Shown: positions 35,983 through 45,558, counted from the first letter of the stretch. The stretch is DNA of 64,000 nucleotides from Riemerella anatipestifer_F (GCF_037861325.1 NZ_JAFELW010000008.1); one strand, 5' to 3'. Translations and numbers: made by a program. Notes: a model not told the origin generated them from the letters alone.

Positions 35983-36885
35983 TTATTTCAAATTTTTCAA
36001 CCTAACTTCCTTCCTTAAATAATCACGGAATTCTTCTGCTATAGAGCCAAAATAAGTACCTTTCTTTAAATCTCTATTTACACCACATTTAGCGAGTAGC
36101 ACCGTGCCCTTTTCTACTCTAACACCAGAAGCCATACCTACTTGCCCCCAAATGGTAACCTCATCTTCAATCACACAACATCCCGCAATACCTGTTTGGG
36201 AAGCAATAAGACACTTTTTACCAATAATGGTATCATGCCCTATCTGGATTTGATTATCCAACACAGAACCTTCGCCTATTACCGTAGAGGCAGTAACTCC
36301 TCTATCTATAGTACACCCATTGCCTATTTCCACATTATTTTCTATCACTACATTACCTACCGAAATCAATCTATCAAAATTACCATCTATTTTTCTATAA
36401 TAGAATGCATCTCCTCCTAAAACGGTATTAGACTGTATGATAACATTATCTCCTATTTCGGTTCTATCACCAATAACCACATTAGGGAAAATGTGGCAAT
36501 TCTTACCTATTTTAACTAGATTTCCTAACACTACAGAAGGATGAATAAAAGTCCCTTCCCCTATCTGAGCATCATTTAAATCTTTTTTAAAATTATAAAT
36601 CTGTGTAAAGTGAGTATTTATTTTATTAAAATCTCTAAAAGGGTCATCAGAAATAAGTAAAGCCTTTCCCTCTGGACAAGCCACTTCTTTATCTATTAAA
36701 ATAATAGTAGCAGCAGAGTTTAATGCTTTATCGTAGTATTTTGGGTGGTTTACAAATACAATATCACCTGGACGCACCATGTGAATCTCGTTAGTTCCTA
36801 AAACAGGAAAACTCTCATCTCCAACAAATTGAGTTCCTATAATATCAGCGATCGCCTTAAGCGTTTGTGGCTCTGAAAATGTCAT
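35983..36885 (-). CDS. LpxD-like acyltransferase (second paralogue)
   Basis: This 300-residue left-handed beta-helix (hexapeptide-repeat) protein resembles UDP-3-O-acylglucosamine N-acyltransferase. It has an N-terminal uridine-binding-like domain (FSEPQTLKAIADIIG, LLISDDPFRDFNKI) and about ten hexad coils (IGKNCHIFPNVVIGDRTEI ... CTIDRGVT). It lacks the C-terminal helical extension of the true LpxD, which is encoded at 39723. It may acylate a related UDP-sugar or act as a second N-acyltransferase. I believe the gene order lpxD-like, efp, lpxA, lpxC-fabZ, lpxD recurs in Flavobacteria. The name is by similarity only. Confidence 0.7.
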   Translation of the reverse strand: MTFSEPQTLKAIADIIGTQFVGDESFPVLGTNEIHMVRPGDIVFVNHPKYYDKALNSAATIILIDKEVACPEGKALLISDDPFRDFNKINTHFTQIYNFKKDLNDAQIGEGTFIHPSVVLGNLVKIGKNCHIFPNVVIGDRTEIGDNVIIQSNTVLGGDAFYYRKIDGNFDRLISVGNVVIENNVEIGNGCTIDRGVTASTVIGEGSVLDNQIQIGHDTIIGKKCLIASQTGIAGCCVIEDEVTIWGQVGMASGVRVEKGTVLLAKCGVNRDLKKGTYFGSIAEEFRDYLRKEVRLKNLK

Positions 36886-36901
36886 AATTGAATATGAATT
36901 A

Positions 36902-36939
36902 AAAAATGAAATTCGGAGAGAACAACTCCCTCCGAATTT
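36902..36939 (-). terminator. efp terminator
   Basis: AAATTCGGAG pairs with CTCCGAATTT. The minus-strand continuation ATTTTTT supports termination after efp, before the lpxD-like gene. Confidence 0.7.
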
Positions 36940-36949
36940 ATTAGACTAA

Positions 36950-37513
36950 TTATTTAACTCTCTCTAAATAAGAGCCGTCTTCTGTATTTACTTTTATTTT
37001 ATCCCCGGGTTCTATAAATAAAGGTACCATTACTCTAGCTCCTGTTTCCACGATAGCGTTTTTAAGAGCATTAGTTGCAGTGTTACCCTTTACACCTGGG
37101 TCAGCCTCCACCACTTCTAGATAAACTGTAGGTGGAATCTCTGCTGAAAGAGGTGTTTCGTCTTCCTCCTTCATAATGATAGTAACTTCTTCTCCTGCTT
37201 TCATAAACTGAGCATTCTCAATCATTTCTTTACCAATATAGATTTGAGAAAAGTCATCATTATTCATAAAGTGGAACCCATTATCATCATCATAAAGATA
37301 CTGAAATTTACGAGTAATTACCTTTACTTCGTCTATCTTATGCCCTGCAGAGAAAGTGTTATCAATCACTTTACCATTAGTTACAGACTTAAGTTTAGTT
37401 CTCACGAAAGCAGGTCCTTTACCTGGTTTTACATGTAAAAACTCGATTACCTTGTAAATGTCGTTGCTGTAATTGATGCAAAGACCTTTTTTAATATCAG
37501 CTGTTGTTGCCAT
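36950..37513 (-). CDS. efp: Elongation factor P
   Basis: EF-P binds between the P and E sites and relieves stalling at polyproline. The 187-residue protein has the three beta domains. The modified tip residue is a lysine here, Lys32 in HVKPGKGPAFVR, so modification would be of the lysine type. PTVYLEVVEADPGVKGNTA is conserved in domain II. It lies 26 bases after lpxA on the same strand and has its own terminator. Confidence 0.96.
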   Translation of the reverse strand: MATTADIKKGLCINYSNDIYKVIEFLHVKPGKGPAFVRTKLKSVTNGKVIDNTFSAGHKIDEVKVITRKFQYLYDDDNGFHFMNNDDFSQIYIGKEMIENAQFMKAGEEVTIIMKEEDETPLSAEIPPTVYLEVVEADPGVKGNTATNALKNAIVETGARVMVPLFIEPGDKIKVNTEDGSYLERVK

Positions 37514-37539
37514 CTATATAATATGTTATTTATTTTTAT

Positions 37540-38328
37540 TTAATCTTTACCTGTACCGTAACCTTTTACAATACCTCTAGGCGAATTCTGTATGAATTGT
37601 AAGATTTCATCTCGTTCTGCCGTAGGAAGCATTTCTTTCTCTATATAAGAAACAGCTTGAGAAACATTCATTTTCATTTGGAAGATGATACGATAGATTT
37701 TTTGTATCTCAAATATTTTTTCATTAGAAAAACCTCTTCTTCTCAACCCTACAGAATTGATACCAGCATAGCTCATAGGCTCTCTAGCCACTTTAACATA
37801 AGGCGGAATATCCTTTCTTACTAATGTCCCCCCAGATATCATTACATGTTTACCTATTTTACCAAACTGATGAACTGCAGAAAGCCCGCCCATAACGGTA
37901 AAATCTCCTATCTCTACATGCCCTGCTATACCACACCCATTCACAATAATTACATGGTCTCCTAAAACACAATCGTGAGCAATGTGAGAGGTTGCCATTA
38001 TCAGGCAGTTACTACCTATCTTGGTATATCCTAGTGCTTTAGTACCTCTATTGATGGTAACCGATTCTCTGATTGTAGTATTATCACCTATAATCACCTG
38101 AGTATCTTCACCTTCAAATTTTAAATCTTGTGGTATTGCTGAAATCACTGTCCCTGGGAAAATTCTGCAATTTTTACCAATCCTAGCCCCATTCATAATC
38201 GTTACATTAGGACCTATCCAAGTACCTTCTCCAATTTCCACATCTGCAGCTATGGTGGTAAATGGCTCTACTACCACATTTTTATCTATCTTAGCCCGTC
38301 TATCTACGGCTGCTAACTGATGAATCAT
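37540..38328 (-). CDS. lpxA: UDP-N-acetylglucosamine acyltransferase
   Basis: LpxA adds the first acyl chain to UDP-GlcNAc in lipid A synthesis. The 262-residue protein has an N-terminal left-handed beta helix of hexads (VEIGEGTWIGPNVTIMNG ...) with the catalytic His in the IAHDCVLGDH repeat, and the C-terminal helical domain (AGINSVGLRRRGFSNEKI). The spacing to the upstream lpxC-fabZ gene is seven bases, so the genes are co-transcribed. Confidence 0.96.
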   Translation of the reverse strand: MIHQLAAVDRRAKIDKNVVVEPFTTIAADVEIGEGTWIGPNVTIMNGARIGKNCRIFPGTVISAIPQDLKFEGEDTQVIIGDNTTIRESVTINRGTKALGYTKIGSNCLIMATSHIAHDCVLGDHVIIVNGCGIAGHVEIGDFTVMGGLSAVHQFGKIGKHVMISGGTLVRKDIPPYVKVAREPMSYAGINSVGLRRRGFSNEKIFEIQKIYRIIFQMKMNVSQAVSYIEKEMLPTAERDEILQFIQNSPRGIVKGYGTGKD

Positions 38329-38335
38329 CTTTAAT

Positions 38336-39730
38336 CTAGATTTTAGTTTTTGCTACTTGAGCCATAAGTTCGGCTTCTACCACTACACTATCTCCTACAT
38401 AACCATACCCTTGCATATGCACAATACCTCTTCTAATAGGTTCTATAAGGTCTATTTTGAAGATAAGTGTATCTCCAGGAACTACCTTTTTCTTAAACTT
38501 AACCTTGTCTATTTTAACAAAGTAAGTAGAATAGTTTTCTGGGTCAGGCACATTAGCCAATACCAAAATACCTCCTGTCTGTGCCATTGCTTCAATCTGT
38601 AAAACCCCTGGCATTACAGGTTCTTTTGGGAAGTGTCCTGTAAAGAATGGCTCATTCATTGATACATTTTTAAGACCTACCACATGAGTATCAGACAATT
38701 CTAAAATTTTATCTACCAATAAAAATGGTGGACGATGTGGAAGCAACCCCATAATCCCATTGATATCATAAACAGGCTCTTTGGTTAAATCAAAATCAGG
38801 CACATTTTTTTTCTTTTGTAATTTCCATTGGCGATTCAGTTTTTTAGCAAACTGAGTATTAACGAAATGCCCTGGTTTATTAGCAATAACTTTACCCTTT
38901 ATTTTAACTCCTACCAATGCCAAATCTCCAATTACATCTAGTAACTTGTGTCTAGCCGCTTCATTAGGATAGTTTAAAGTTAAATTATCTAAAACGCCAT
39001 TAGGACGGATAGATATTTCTTCTCTACCAAATGCCTTTTTGAGTTTTTCTGTGGTTTCTGGTGTAAGTTCTTTATCCACATAAACAATGGCATTGCTAAT
39101 ATCTCCACCCTTGATAAGTCCGTGGTCTAAAAGCATTTCCAACTCGTGTAAGAAACTAAAAGTTCTGGCACTAGCAAATTCCTCTTTAAACTCAGAAATA
39201 TGCTTCATAGTTGCATTTTGAGTACCTAATACCTTAGTACCAAAATCCACCATAGTTGTAATTTCATAGGTATCGGAAGGGATAATCGTAATATCAGACC
39301 CCGAATTTGGGTCAGTATAACTCATTACCTCTTTTATCACTAGGTACTCTCTCGCTTTCTCTTGCTCTACGATACCTACTTTCTCTATTGCTTCTACAAA
39401 AAACTTAGAAGACCCATCTAAAATTGGAGGTTCTGCACTATCTAATTCCAATATTGCATTATCTAAATCCATACCTACTAGAGCCGCTAAAAGATGCTCA
39501 CAAGTATGTATTTTGACCCCTAATTTTTCTAATGTAGTTCCCCTTTCGGTAGTGGTAACATAGTTTACATCTGCTTCCACTTGAGGATTTCCTTCCAAAT
39601 CTGTTCTTACAAATACAAAACCTGTGTTTTCTTTAGCTGGTTTTATAGTAAGATTAACTTGTTTACCTGTATGAAGACCTATCCCTGAAAGAGAAACTTC
39701 TTCTTTTAAAGTTTTTTGCTTATCACTCAT
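38336..39730 (-). CDS. lpxC-fabZ: Bifunctional LpxC deacetylase / FabZ dehydratase
   Basis: This 464-residue fusion joins two consecutive lipid steps. Residues about 1-300 are the zinc deacetylase LpxC, with HTCEHLLAAL as zinc site and the later HKLLDVIGDL. Residues about 310-464 are the 3-hydroxyacyl-ACP dehydratase FabZ, with LLPHRPPFLLVDKI and the active-site GHFPKEPVMPGVLQIEAMAQ. The fusion is typical of Bacteroidota and couples lipid A to fatty acid synthesis. It overlaps the preceding lpxD by eight bases. Confidence 0.97.
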   Translation of the reverse strand: MSDKQKTLKEEVSLSGIGLHTGKQVNLTIKPAKENTGFVFVRTDLEGNPQVEADVNYVTTTERGTTLEKLGVKIHTCEHLLAALVGMDLDNAILELDSAEPPILDGSSKFFVEAIEKVGIVEQEKAREYLVIKEVMSYTDPNSGSDITIIPSDTYEITTMVDFGTKVLGTQNATMKHISEFKEEFASARTFSFLHELEMLLDHGLIKGGDISNAIVYVDKELTPETTEKLKKAFGREEISIRPNGVLDNLTLNYPNEAARHKLLDVIGDLALVGVKIKGKVIANKPGHFVNTQFAKKLNRQWKLQKKKNVPDFDLTKEPVYDINGIMGLLPHRPPFLLVDKILELSDTHVVGLKNVSMNEPFFTGHFPKEPVMPGVLQIEAMAQTGGILVLANVPDPENYSTYFVKIDKVKFKKKVVPGDTLIFKIDLIEPIRRGIVHMQGYGYVGDSVVVEAELMAQVAKTKI

Positions 39731-40757
39731 TAGTATTATCTTTTGAGTTTTTTTCTAGTTGATTTAACTTTTGAACAATCTTATTAAAGTTTCGGAAGTG
39801 AACATAATTTCTTCTAAAATCACTTGCCGAAATTGCTGGAGAACCATATAGAATTTCTCCATCAGACACACTATTATTTACACCACTTTGGGCTTGTATT
39901 TTTACTTGATTACCAATGTTAATATGCCCTACAATGCCTACTTGTCCGCCCACTTGGTTCCAATCGCCTATAGTAGTGGACCCCGCAATACCTGCTTGAG
40001 CCGCAATTACATTATGTTTGCCTATCTTAACATTGTGAGCAATCTGGATTAGATTATCTATCTTGGTTCCTTCCCCTATAATGGTAGAGCCAATCGTTGC
40101 TCTATCTATACTACAATTAGAACCAATCTCTACATTATTCTCTATAATTACATTTCCTAATTGCGGAATTTTTTTAAAACCTTCTGCTGTTGGCTGGAAA
40201 CCAAAACCATCTCCTCCTATTACTGTATTAGAGTGTATGATGCAATTATCTCCTATCACACAACCGTCATAAATCCTAGCACCACTATCTATTTTACAAT
40301 TTTTACCAATCTTGACCCTCTTACCTATATATACTTGAGAGGCAATCTGAGAACCTTCTCCTACCTTAGTCTTCTCTGAAATATAAGTAAACGCTCCTAC
40401 AAAAACGTTCTCTCCTAAGACAGCCGTCTGATGAATAAACGCTCCTTCTTCCACGCCCGATTTTCTATCTTGAACCATCTCATTGTAAAGGTTCATTAGC
40501 ACTTGAAAAGATAGATAAGCATCTTCTACGGCTATAATGGTAGCCTTATAATCTTTTTTATCTAAAAGTTTTTTGGATACTATAAGAACCGAACATTTAG
40601 TGTCCTCTATGAAGTGAGAAAACTTTTCCTGAGCGACAAAAGACAAATGCCCTTCTTCATCGCTTTCTATAGGAGAAACCCCTGTAATTAAAGTATCTTC
40701 GTTACCGATGATTTCCCCTTCAATAAAACCTGCAATCTGAGAAGCTGTAAATTCCAT
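39723..40757 (-). CDS. lpxD: UDP-3-O-acylglucosamine N-acyltransferase
   Basis: LpxD adds the second acyl chain to the LpxC product. Starting from the ATG at 40757 it has 344 residues (MEFTASQIAGFIEGEIIG ...). The uridine-binding N-terminal domain, a long hexapeptide beta helix with the active-site His in IQIAHNVKIGKH, and a C-terminal helix (DFRRNYVHFRNFNKIV) are all present. The in-frame ATG at 40796 lies upstream of the promoter and was not used. It overlaps lpxC-fabZ by eight bases and starts the lipid A operon. Confidence 0.95.
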   Translation of the reverse strand: MEFTASQIAGFIEGEIIGNEDTLITGVSPIESDEEGHLSFVAQEKFSHFIEDTKCSVLIVSKKLLDKKDYKATIIAVEDAYLSFQVLMNLYNEMVQDRKSGVEEGAFIHQTAVLGENVFVGAFTYISEKTKVGEGSQIASQVYIGKRVKIGKNCKIDSGARIYDGCVIGDNCIIHSNTVIGGDGFGFQPTAEGFKKIPQLGNVIIENNVEIGSNCSIDRATIGSTIIGEGTKIDNLIQIAHNVKIGKHNVIAAQAGIAGSTTIGDWNQVGGQVGIVGHINIGNQVKIQAQSGVNNSVSDGEILYGSPAISASDFRRNYVHFRNFNKIVQKLNQLEKNSKDNTNE

Positions 40758-40763
40758 AATGTG

Positions 40764-40771
40764 CAAAGATA
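40764..40771 (-). promoter_or_regulatory. lpxD promoter -7 element TATCTTTG six bases before ATG
   Basis: Minus-strand TATCTTTG-CACATT-ATG. It fixes the lpxD start at 40757 and implies a leader of two bases or less. Confidence 0.65.
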
Positions 40772-40840
40772 GTAATTTATAATATTTCTCTTGCAATTTA
40801 TACTACAAAACATCATTAAACCTAGTCATCATAGCCATAT

Positions 40841-42052
40841 TTACCTAGGAAATGCTAAAATATATTTCTGTGTAGGACGCTTAAGGCTCGTGGATAAAAC
40901 TGATAGTTCTGATTCATCTAAAGGTACTTTACCACCATTTTTTTCCAACAAATAGATAGGCTGTTTTTCGCTATCATAAGGTAACAAATATCGGGAAATT
41001 TCATCAACAAAATCTACCCCGAAATCTATATTCATTCGCTTATTAACAGTCTCTACTTTATCATCTATAAAATCTTGAGAAAACCCTTCTGAAGACCAAA
41101 TAGTTTGAGGAAACTTTCGCGTTATAATTGCCTTACAATAATAAGAAAGAACCAAATCTCCCTCATTTTGCCAAAGCTTTATTGCCTGTAATACATCAGT
41201 ATCATCTAGATTTATAAATCTACTCAAGTCTTCCTCCGACATACAACTAAAATCTTTCTTATAAAGGAAATATTTTAGGTTTTCTGATGTCTCCAAATTA
41301 ACTCCTTGAGAAATTAAAAATTTGGCTCTTTTCAATATTTTAACCAACATAAATTCCGCCAAAGACGCTGTTTTATGGTAATACACCTGCCAATACATCA
41401 GCATCCTTGCTGTGAGATAGTTTTCTACGGAATAAATCCCTTTAGCATCTATCACCAATTCATCATCTGCCACATTCATCATTGAAATCAACCGTTGAGC
41501 ATTGATATTACCTTCTGAAACTCCTGTAAAAAAGCTATCCCTTTTCAAGTAATCTAACCTATCTACATCTAATTGAGACGAAACCAACTGATTGAAAAAC
41601 TTACGATGATAATTCCCCTGAAACATCTCTATCGCTACCGATAAAGCTCCTGAAAACTCATCATTCAATCGGCTCATAATCAGCAATGACAGTTTTTCAT
41701 GATGCCAATCTTCCATAAGGACTGATTCTAACGCATGAGAGAACGGCCCATGCCCAACATCATGCAACAAAATAGCCAACATCGCCGATTGCTCCTCTTC
41801 TTTACTTATCTTCACACCTTTGAGTTTAAGTGTCTCTAAGGCTAAAAACATCAAGTGCATTGCTCCCAATGCATGATGAAACCTCGTATGTGTAGCCCCT
41901 GGAAAAACAAGATTAAGAAGTCCCGTCTGCGAAATTCTCCTCAGACGCTGAAAATAAGGGTGTTCTATAACATCAAATAGTATTTCGTAAGGTATTTTGA
42001 TAAACCCATGCACTGGGTCGTTTATGATTTTGAGTTTATTTATTTTACTCAT
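40841..42052 (-). CDS. HD-domain phosphohydrolase
   Basis: This 403-residue cytosolic protein has an HD metal-binding domain: H in TRFHHALGAMHL, then the HD pair in LLHDVGHGPFSHAL, and a third metal ligand downstream (SSQLDVDRLDYLKRD). It resembles the deoxyguanosine-triphosphate triphosphohydrolase-like and SAMHD1-like proteins; the precise substrate, probably a (d)NTP, is uncertain. The N-terminal INDPVHGFIKIP is the usual start of this group. It lies upstream of lpxD on the same strand, 83 bases apart, with its own promoter at 42072. Confidence 0.88.
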   Translation of the reverse strand: MSKINKLKIINDPVHGFIKIPYEILFDVIEHPYFQRLRRISQTGLLNLVFPGATHTRFHHALGAMHLMFLALETLKLKGVKISKEEEQSAMLAILLHDVGHGPFSHALESVLMEDWHHEKLSLLIMSRLNDEFSGALSVAIEMFQGNYHRKFFNQLVSSQLDVDRLDYLKRDSFFTGVSEGNINAQRLISMMNVADDELVIDAKGIYSVENYLTARMLMYWQVYYHKTASLAEFMLVKILKRAKFLISQGVNLETSENLKYFLYKKDFSCMSEEDLSRFINLDDTDVLQAIKLWQNEGDLVLSYYCKAIITRKFPQTIWSSEGFSQDFIDDKVETVNKRMNIDFGVDFVDEISRYLLPYDSEKQPIYLLEKNGGKVPLDESELSVLSTSLKRPTQKYILAFPR

Positions 42053-42071
42053 TCTCTTTTAAAAATTTCCG

Positions 42072-42079
42072 CAAATTTA
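42072..42079 (-). promoter_or_regulatory. Promoter -7 element TAAATTTG for the HD gene
   Basis: Minus-strand TAAATTTG, 19 bases before the HD-domain gene start. Confidence 0.6.
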
Positions 42080-42105
42080 GAGCTAATTTCTTAATTGACA
42101 ATAAA

Positions 42106-43113
42106 CTAAAACTTAACAAACCCTAACCTATCTCCGTTAAGAACAATAGGTGTTTCTAGATTATTGGTAAACAAGCCTCCAGTACCCAATCCTTGAGGCA
42201 TCTTACTTTGTCTAGTATAAGTGTATTGGGCAATAGCATTAAGACCAATATTACTTTCTAAAGCAGAGGTTATCCACCAGCCTATACCTAAAGTTTCTGC
42301 TAAACTTATCCATTCATCAGTCCTAGAAAAACCACCTACTAGAGAAGGTTTTAAAATAATGTATTGAGGTTTTATTTTTTCTAGTAATTTTTGCTTCTCT
42401 TCTATTTGCACCACGCCTATCAGTTCTTCATCCAAAGCTATAGGCGTAGGCGTATTCTGACACAACTTTGCCATTTCTTCTAACTGCCCTGCCTTTATGG
42501 GTTGTTCAATGGAATGAATTTCCAAATCAGCGAGTTGTTGTAATACTATTTTTGCTTCCTCCATTGTAAAAGCTCCATTAGCATCTACTCTTATTTCTAA
42601 TTGATTTTCAGGGTAAATCTGTCTTAATTCTGAAATAATCCGTCGCTCGGAAGCCCAATCAACTCCTATTTTTAATTTAATACAATCAAAACCTTGAGAG
42701 AGTTTATCTTCTATCTGTTTTTGCATAAACTCTACCGAGCCCATCCATATCAACCCATTGATTTTGATAAAATCTTTACCTTCTGTAAAGTCCGATGGAA
42801 AGTAAATATCCTTGTCCTGAGGCAAATTTAGCATTGCTTGCTCATAGCCTATCCATATAGATGGGTAATGACGGAGAGGTTCTCTCAAAACTTCAGGAGC
42901 TAAATGTATATTTTCGCACAACCAAATCAATTTTTTCTCATAATCAGGAACATCATCATAACTCAATCCTCTAAACAAACCACACTCTCCCAACCCTTTA
43001 TTTATACCGTCTGTAACCTCTAGAAAATAAGTCTCCTTAGTAGTCAAAACACCCCGCGAAGTACCGCTGGGTGTTTTGAAATTGAGTATGTATTTATTAT
43101 AATTGGCCCTCAT
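42106..43113 (-). CDS. menC: o-Succinylbenzoate synthase
   Basis: It is an enolase-superfamily enzyme that dehydrates SHCHC to o-succinylbenzoate in menaquinone synthesis. The 335-residue protein shows KLKIG with the catalytic Lys pair, VDANG, IEQPI and ALDEEL with the three metal ligands Asp/Glu/Asp, and the second catalytic Lys in ILKPSLVGG. MenC and N-acylamino acid racemases are closely related, but menaquinone use in Flavobacteria and the family pattern support menC. It overlaps the fbp stop by one base, so the two are co-translated. Confidence 0.87.
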   Translation of the reverse strand: MRANYNKYILNFKTPSGTSRGVLTTKETYFLEVTDGINKGLGECGLFRGLSYDDVPDYEKKLIWLCENIHLAPEVLREPLRHYPSIWIGYEQAMLNLPQDKDIYFPSDFTEGKDFIKINGLIWMGSVEFMQKQIEDKLSQGFDCIKLKIGVDWASERRIISELRQIYPENQLEIRVDANGAFTMEEAKIVLQQLADLEIHSIEQPIKAGQLEEMAKLCQNTPTPIALDEELIGVVQIEEKQKLLEKIKPQYIILKPSLVGGFSRTDEWISLAETLGIGWWITSALESNIGLNAIAQYTYTRQSKMPQGLGTGGLFTNNLETPIVLNGDRLGFVKF

Positions 43114-44129
43114 TAAGCATCTTTAGCTTGAGACATAAACTCTTCTGCTTTCTTTACCATTTCTTCGCTCCCGCAGAAAAATGGCACTCTTTGATGTAAT
43201 TCTGTAGGCTCTATTTCCAAAATTCTTTGAAAACCATTAGAAGCTCTACCTCCTGCTTGTTCCGCTAAAAATGCCATAGGGTTACATTCATATAAAAGTC
43301 TTAATTTTCCGTTAGGAGCCTGTGAGTAAGACGGATAAATGTAAATTCCACCTTTAATCATATTTCTATGAAAATCCGAAACCAAAGAACCTATATAACG
43401 AGAAGTGTAAGGACGGTCTCCTTCTTCCATTTGGCAGTATTTTAAATAATCTTTAACGCCTTGTGGAAATTTAATATAATTACCCTCGTTTATGGAGTAT
43501 ATTTTTCCTTTTTTAGGAAACTGCATATTAGGGTGAGAAAGATAATAAGTACCCAAACTTGGGTCTAATGTAAAGCCATTCACTCCGTTTCCTGTGGTAT
43601 AAACAATCATCGTGGAAGAACCATACACTACATAACCTGCTGCCACTTGATTAACCCCTTTTTGTAAGAAATCCTCTAGCTGCACAGGAGTACCTGGCTC
43701 TGTAACCCTTCTGTAAATAGAGAAAATCGTCCCTACCGATACATTAACATCTATATTAGACGACCCATCTAAAGGGTCTATCAACACTACATATTTACTC
43801 AAATGCCCATTCTCCCCTGATTTTATTTCTATAAAATCATCACTTTCTTCTGAAGCGATACCACACACCACTTCTCTCTGAGAAAGTGCATTGATGAAAA
43901 TATCATTAGCCAAGACATCTAGTTTCTGCTGGTCTTCCCCTTGTATATTGGTATTTCCTGCTTTACCAATGATATCTGCAATCCCAGCTTTATTCACTTC
44001 TCTGTTCACTACTTTAGAAGCCAGCCTTATAGCACTTAAAAGCCTAGAAAGCTCCCCCGTAGAATACTGAAAATCATCTTGTTTATCAATTATAAACTCG
44101 CCTAATGTTTGTAATGGTTGTTGTGACAT
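43113..44129 (-). CDS. fbp: Class I fructose-1,6-bisphosphatase
   Basis: It hydrolyses fructose 1,6-bisphosphate in gluconeogenesis. The 338-residue protein has the metal-site motif DPLDGSSNIDVN, GTIFSIYRR, and the C-terminal GKLRLLYECNPMAFLAEQAGG with the substrate-binding region. This is the counterpart of PfkA at 17199. It overlaps menC by one base and both read leftward. Confidence 0.96.
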   Translation of the reverse strand: MSQQPLQTLGEFIIDKQDDFQYSTGELSRLLSAIRLASKVVNREVNKAGIADIIGKAGNTNIQGEDQQKLDVLANDIFINALSQREVVCGIASEESDDFIEIKSGENGHLSKYVVLIDPLDGSSNIDVNVSVGTIFSIYRRVTEPGTPVQLEDFLQKGVNQVAAGYVVYGSSTMIVYTTGNGVNGFTLDPSLGTYYLSHPNMQFPKKGKIYSINEGNYIKFPQGVKDYLKYCQMEEGDRPYTSRYIGSLVSDFHRNMIKGGIYIYPSYSQAPNGKLRLLYECNPMAFLAEQAGGRASNGFQRILEIEPTELHQRVPFFCGSEEMVKKAEEFMSQAKDA

Positions 44130-44245
44130 CTTTAGATTTATTAGTTAGAGCCACAAATTTCGGAATTTTACTCGAAATTTTCACAACTAAGAAAACTTTT
44201 TTATCCAAATTAAATTTTTGTATTTCTTTTTTCAACTGATTTTAA

Positions 44246-44253
44246 TACTTTTG
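44246..44253 (+). promoter_or_regulatory. Aspartate kinase promoter -7 element TACTTTTG
   Basis: TACTTTTG lies 66 bases before the start. A small hairpin (GGTCT/AGACC around CTCGGA at 44265-44280) lies in the leader. Confidence 0.55.
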
Positions 44254-44319
44254 AAAATTGTTTTGGTCTCTCGGAAGACCTTAACTCTAAAAATTATTTA
44301 GCTTTTAATAACACATTGT

Positions 44320-45558
44320 ATGAAAATATTTAAGTTTGGGGGAGCCTCAGTAAAAGACTCCGAGAGTGTTAAAAATGTAGCTTTTGTACTAGAGAGCCAA
44401 GGCTTTAAAGAGTGCCTACTCGTAGTTTCTGCTATGGGTAAAACCACTAATGCTTTGGAGAAAGTTGTAGAAGTTTACTTCCAGAAAGGAAATTATAACG
44501 AAGAAATTCAGAAAATAAAAACATCACATATAGAAATAGCCTCTGGACTTTTTGATAAAAACCACCCTGTTTTTGATGAAATCTCACTATTTTTTGATGA
44601 TGTACAAGCTTTTTTAAGAAGAAACAAATCGCCTAATTACAATTTCGTCTATGACCAAGTAGTGAGCTGCGGAGAAATGATTTCTTCTAAAATCCTTAGC
44701 GAATACCTCAATTCTAGAAATTTTAGTAATGAATGGATTGACGCTAGAGACTTCATTAAAACTAATGATACTTACCGTGAGGGTGTGGTAGATTGGACGG
44801 AAACTGAAGCCAATATCTCTCAACTCAATAAAGAGAAATGCTATGTAACACAAGGATTCATTGGTTCTGATGCCAATAATTTCACTGTAACGCTAGGGCG
44901 TGAAGGCTCCGATTATTCCGCAGCGATTTTCGCTTATTGCCTTAATGCTAACGCAATGACCATTTGGAAAGATGTACCAGGTGTTATGACGGGAGACCCT
45001 AGAAAGTTCAAAGATGTTAAATTGCTTTCTAACATTTCCTATGAAGAAGCCATAGAAATGGCATACTATGGAGCCTCTGTAATCCACCCAAAAACTTTGC
45101 AACCTTTAAAGCAAAAGAATATTCCGTTCTTTGTAAAATCTTTTGTAGAACCACAAAAAGCAGGTACTAAAGTAGGCATTTCAGACGAAAACCAAAGAGA
45201 AGAAAGTTTTATCCTTAAGGAAAATCAAAACTTAATTAAAATATCTACACGAGATTTTTCTTTCATCGCAGAAGACCATATTAGCTTTATTTTCAATCTT
45301 TTATCTCAACTAAAGATAAAAGTATCGTTGATGCAAAACTCTGCTATATCATTAGCTCTTTGTTTAGAGGATAAATTTGGGAAACTAGACGAACTTAACG
45401 AAGCTCTACAAGCTAATTTTAAAACAGAAGTTTCTAAAAATGTATCCTTATTTACTATAAGAAATGCCAACATGAACAAACTTGATAGACTGTACGAAGG
45501 GAAAAACATTCTATTAGAACAAATTGCTAAAAATACGGTTCAAATTGTAATTCTCTAG
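44320..45558 (+). CDS. Aspartate kinase (monofunctional)
   Basis: It phosphorylates aspartate for the lysine, threonine and methionine branch. The 412-residue protein starts MKIFKFGGASVKD with the KFGG motif and has the VSCGEMISSKI and TLGREGSDYSAAI catalytic stretches. The C-terminal ACT-like domains (about 290-412) are shorter than in the E. coli enzymes. No fused homoserine dehydrogenase is present. The leader carries a small hairpin but no recognisable lysine riboswitch. It lies 24 bases before the acyltransferase gene. Confidence 0.93.
   Translation: MKIFKFGGASVKDSESVKNVAFVLESQGFKECLLVVSAMGKTTNALEKVVEVYFQKGNYNEEIQKIKTSHIEIASGLFDKNHPVFDEISLFFDDVQAFLRRNKSPNYNFVYDQVVSCGEMISSKILSEYLNSRNFSNEWIDARDFIKTNDTYREGVVDWTETEANISQLNKEKCYVTQGFIGSDANNFTVTLGREGSDYSAAIFAYCLNANAMTIWKDVPGVMTGDPRKFKDVKLLSNISYEEAIEMAYYGASVIHPKTLQPLKQKNIPFFVKSFVEPQKAGTKVGISDENQREESFILKENQNLIKISTRDFSFIAEDHISFIFNLLSQLKIKVSLMQNSAISLALCLEDKFGKLDELNEALQANFKTEVSKNVSLFTIRNANMNKLDRLYEGKNILLEQIAKNTVQIVIL

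Noticed and set aside
40758..40796. Earlier in-frame ATG for lpxD.
   Set aside because: The promoter at 40764-40771 lies inside it, so the mRNA cannot contain that ATG.
44254..44319. A lysine riboswitch in the aspartate kinase leader.
   Set aside because: The leader is too short and carries only a 5-pair hairpin.
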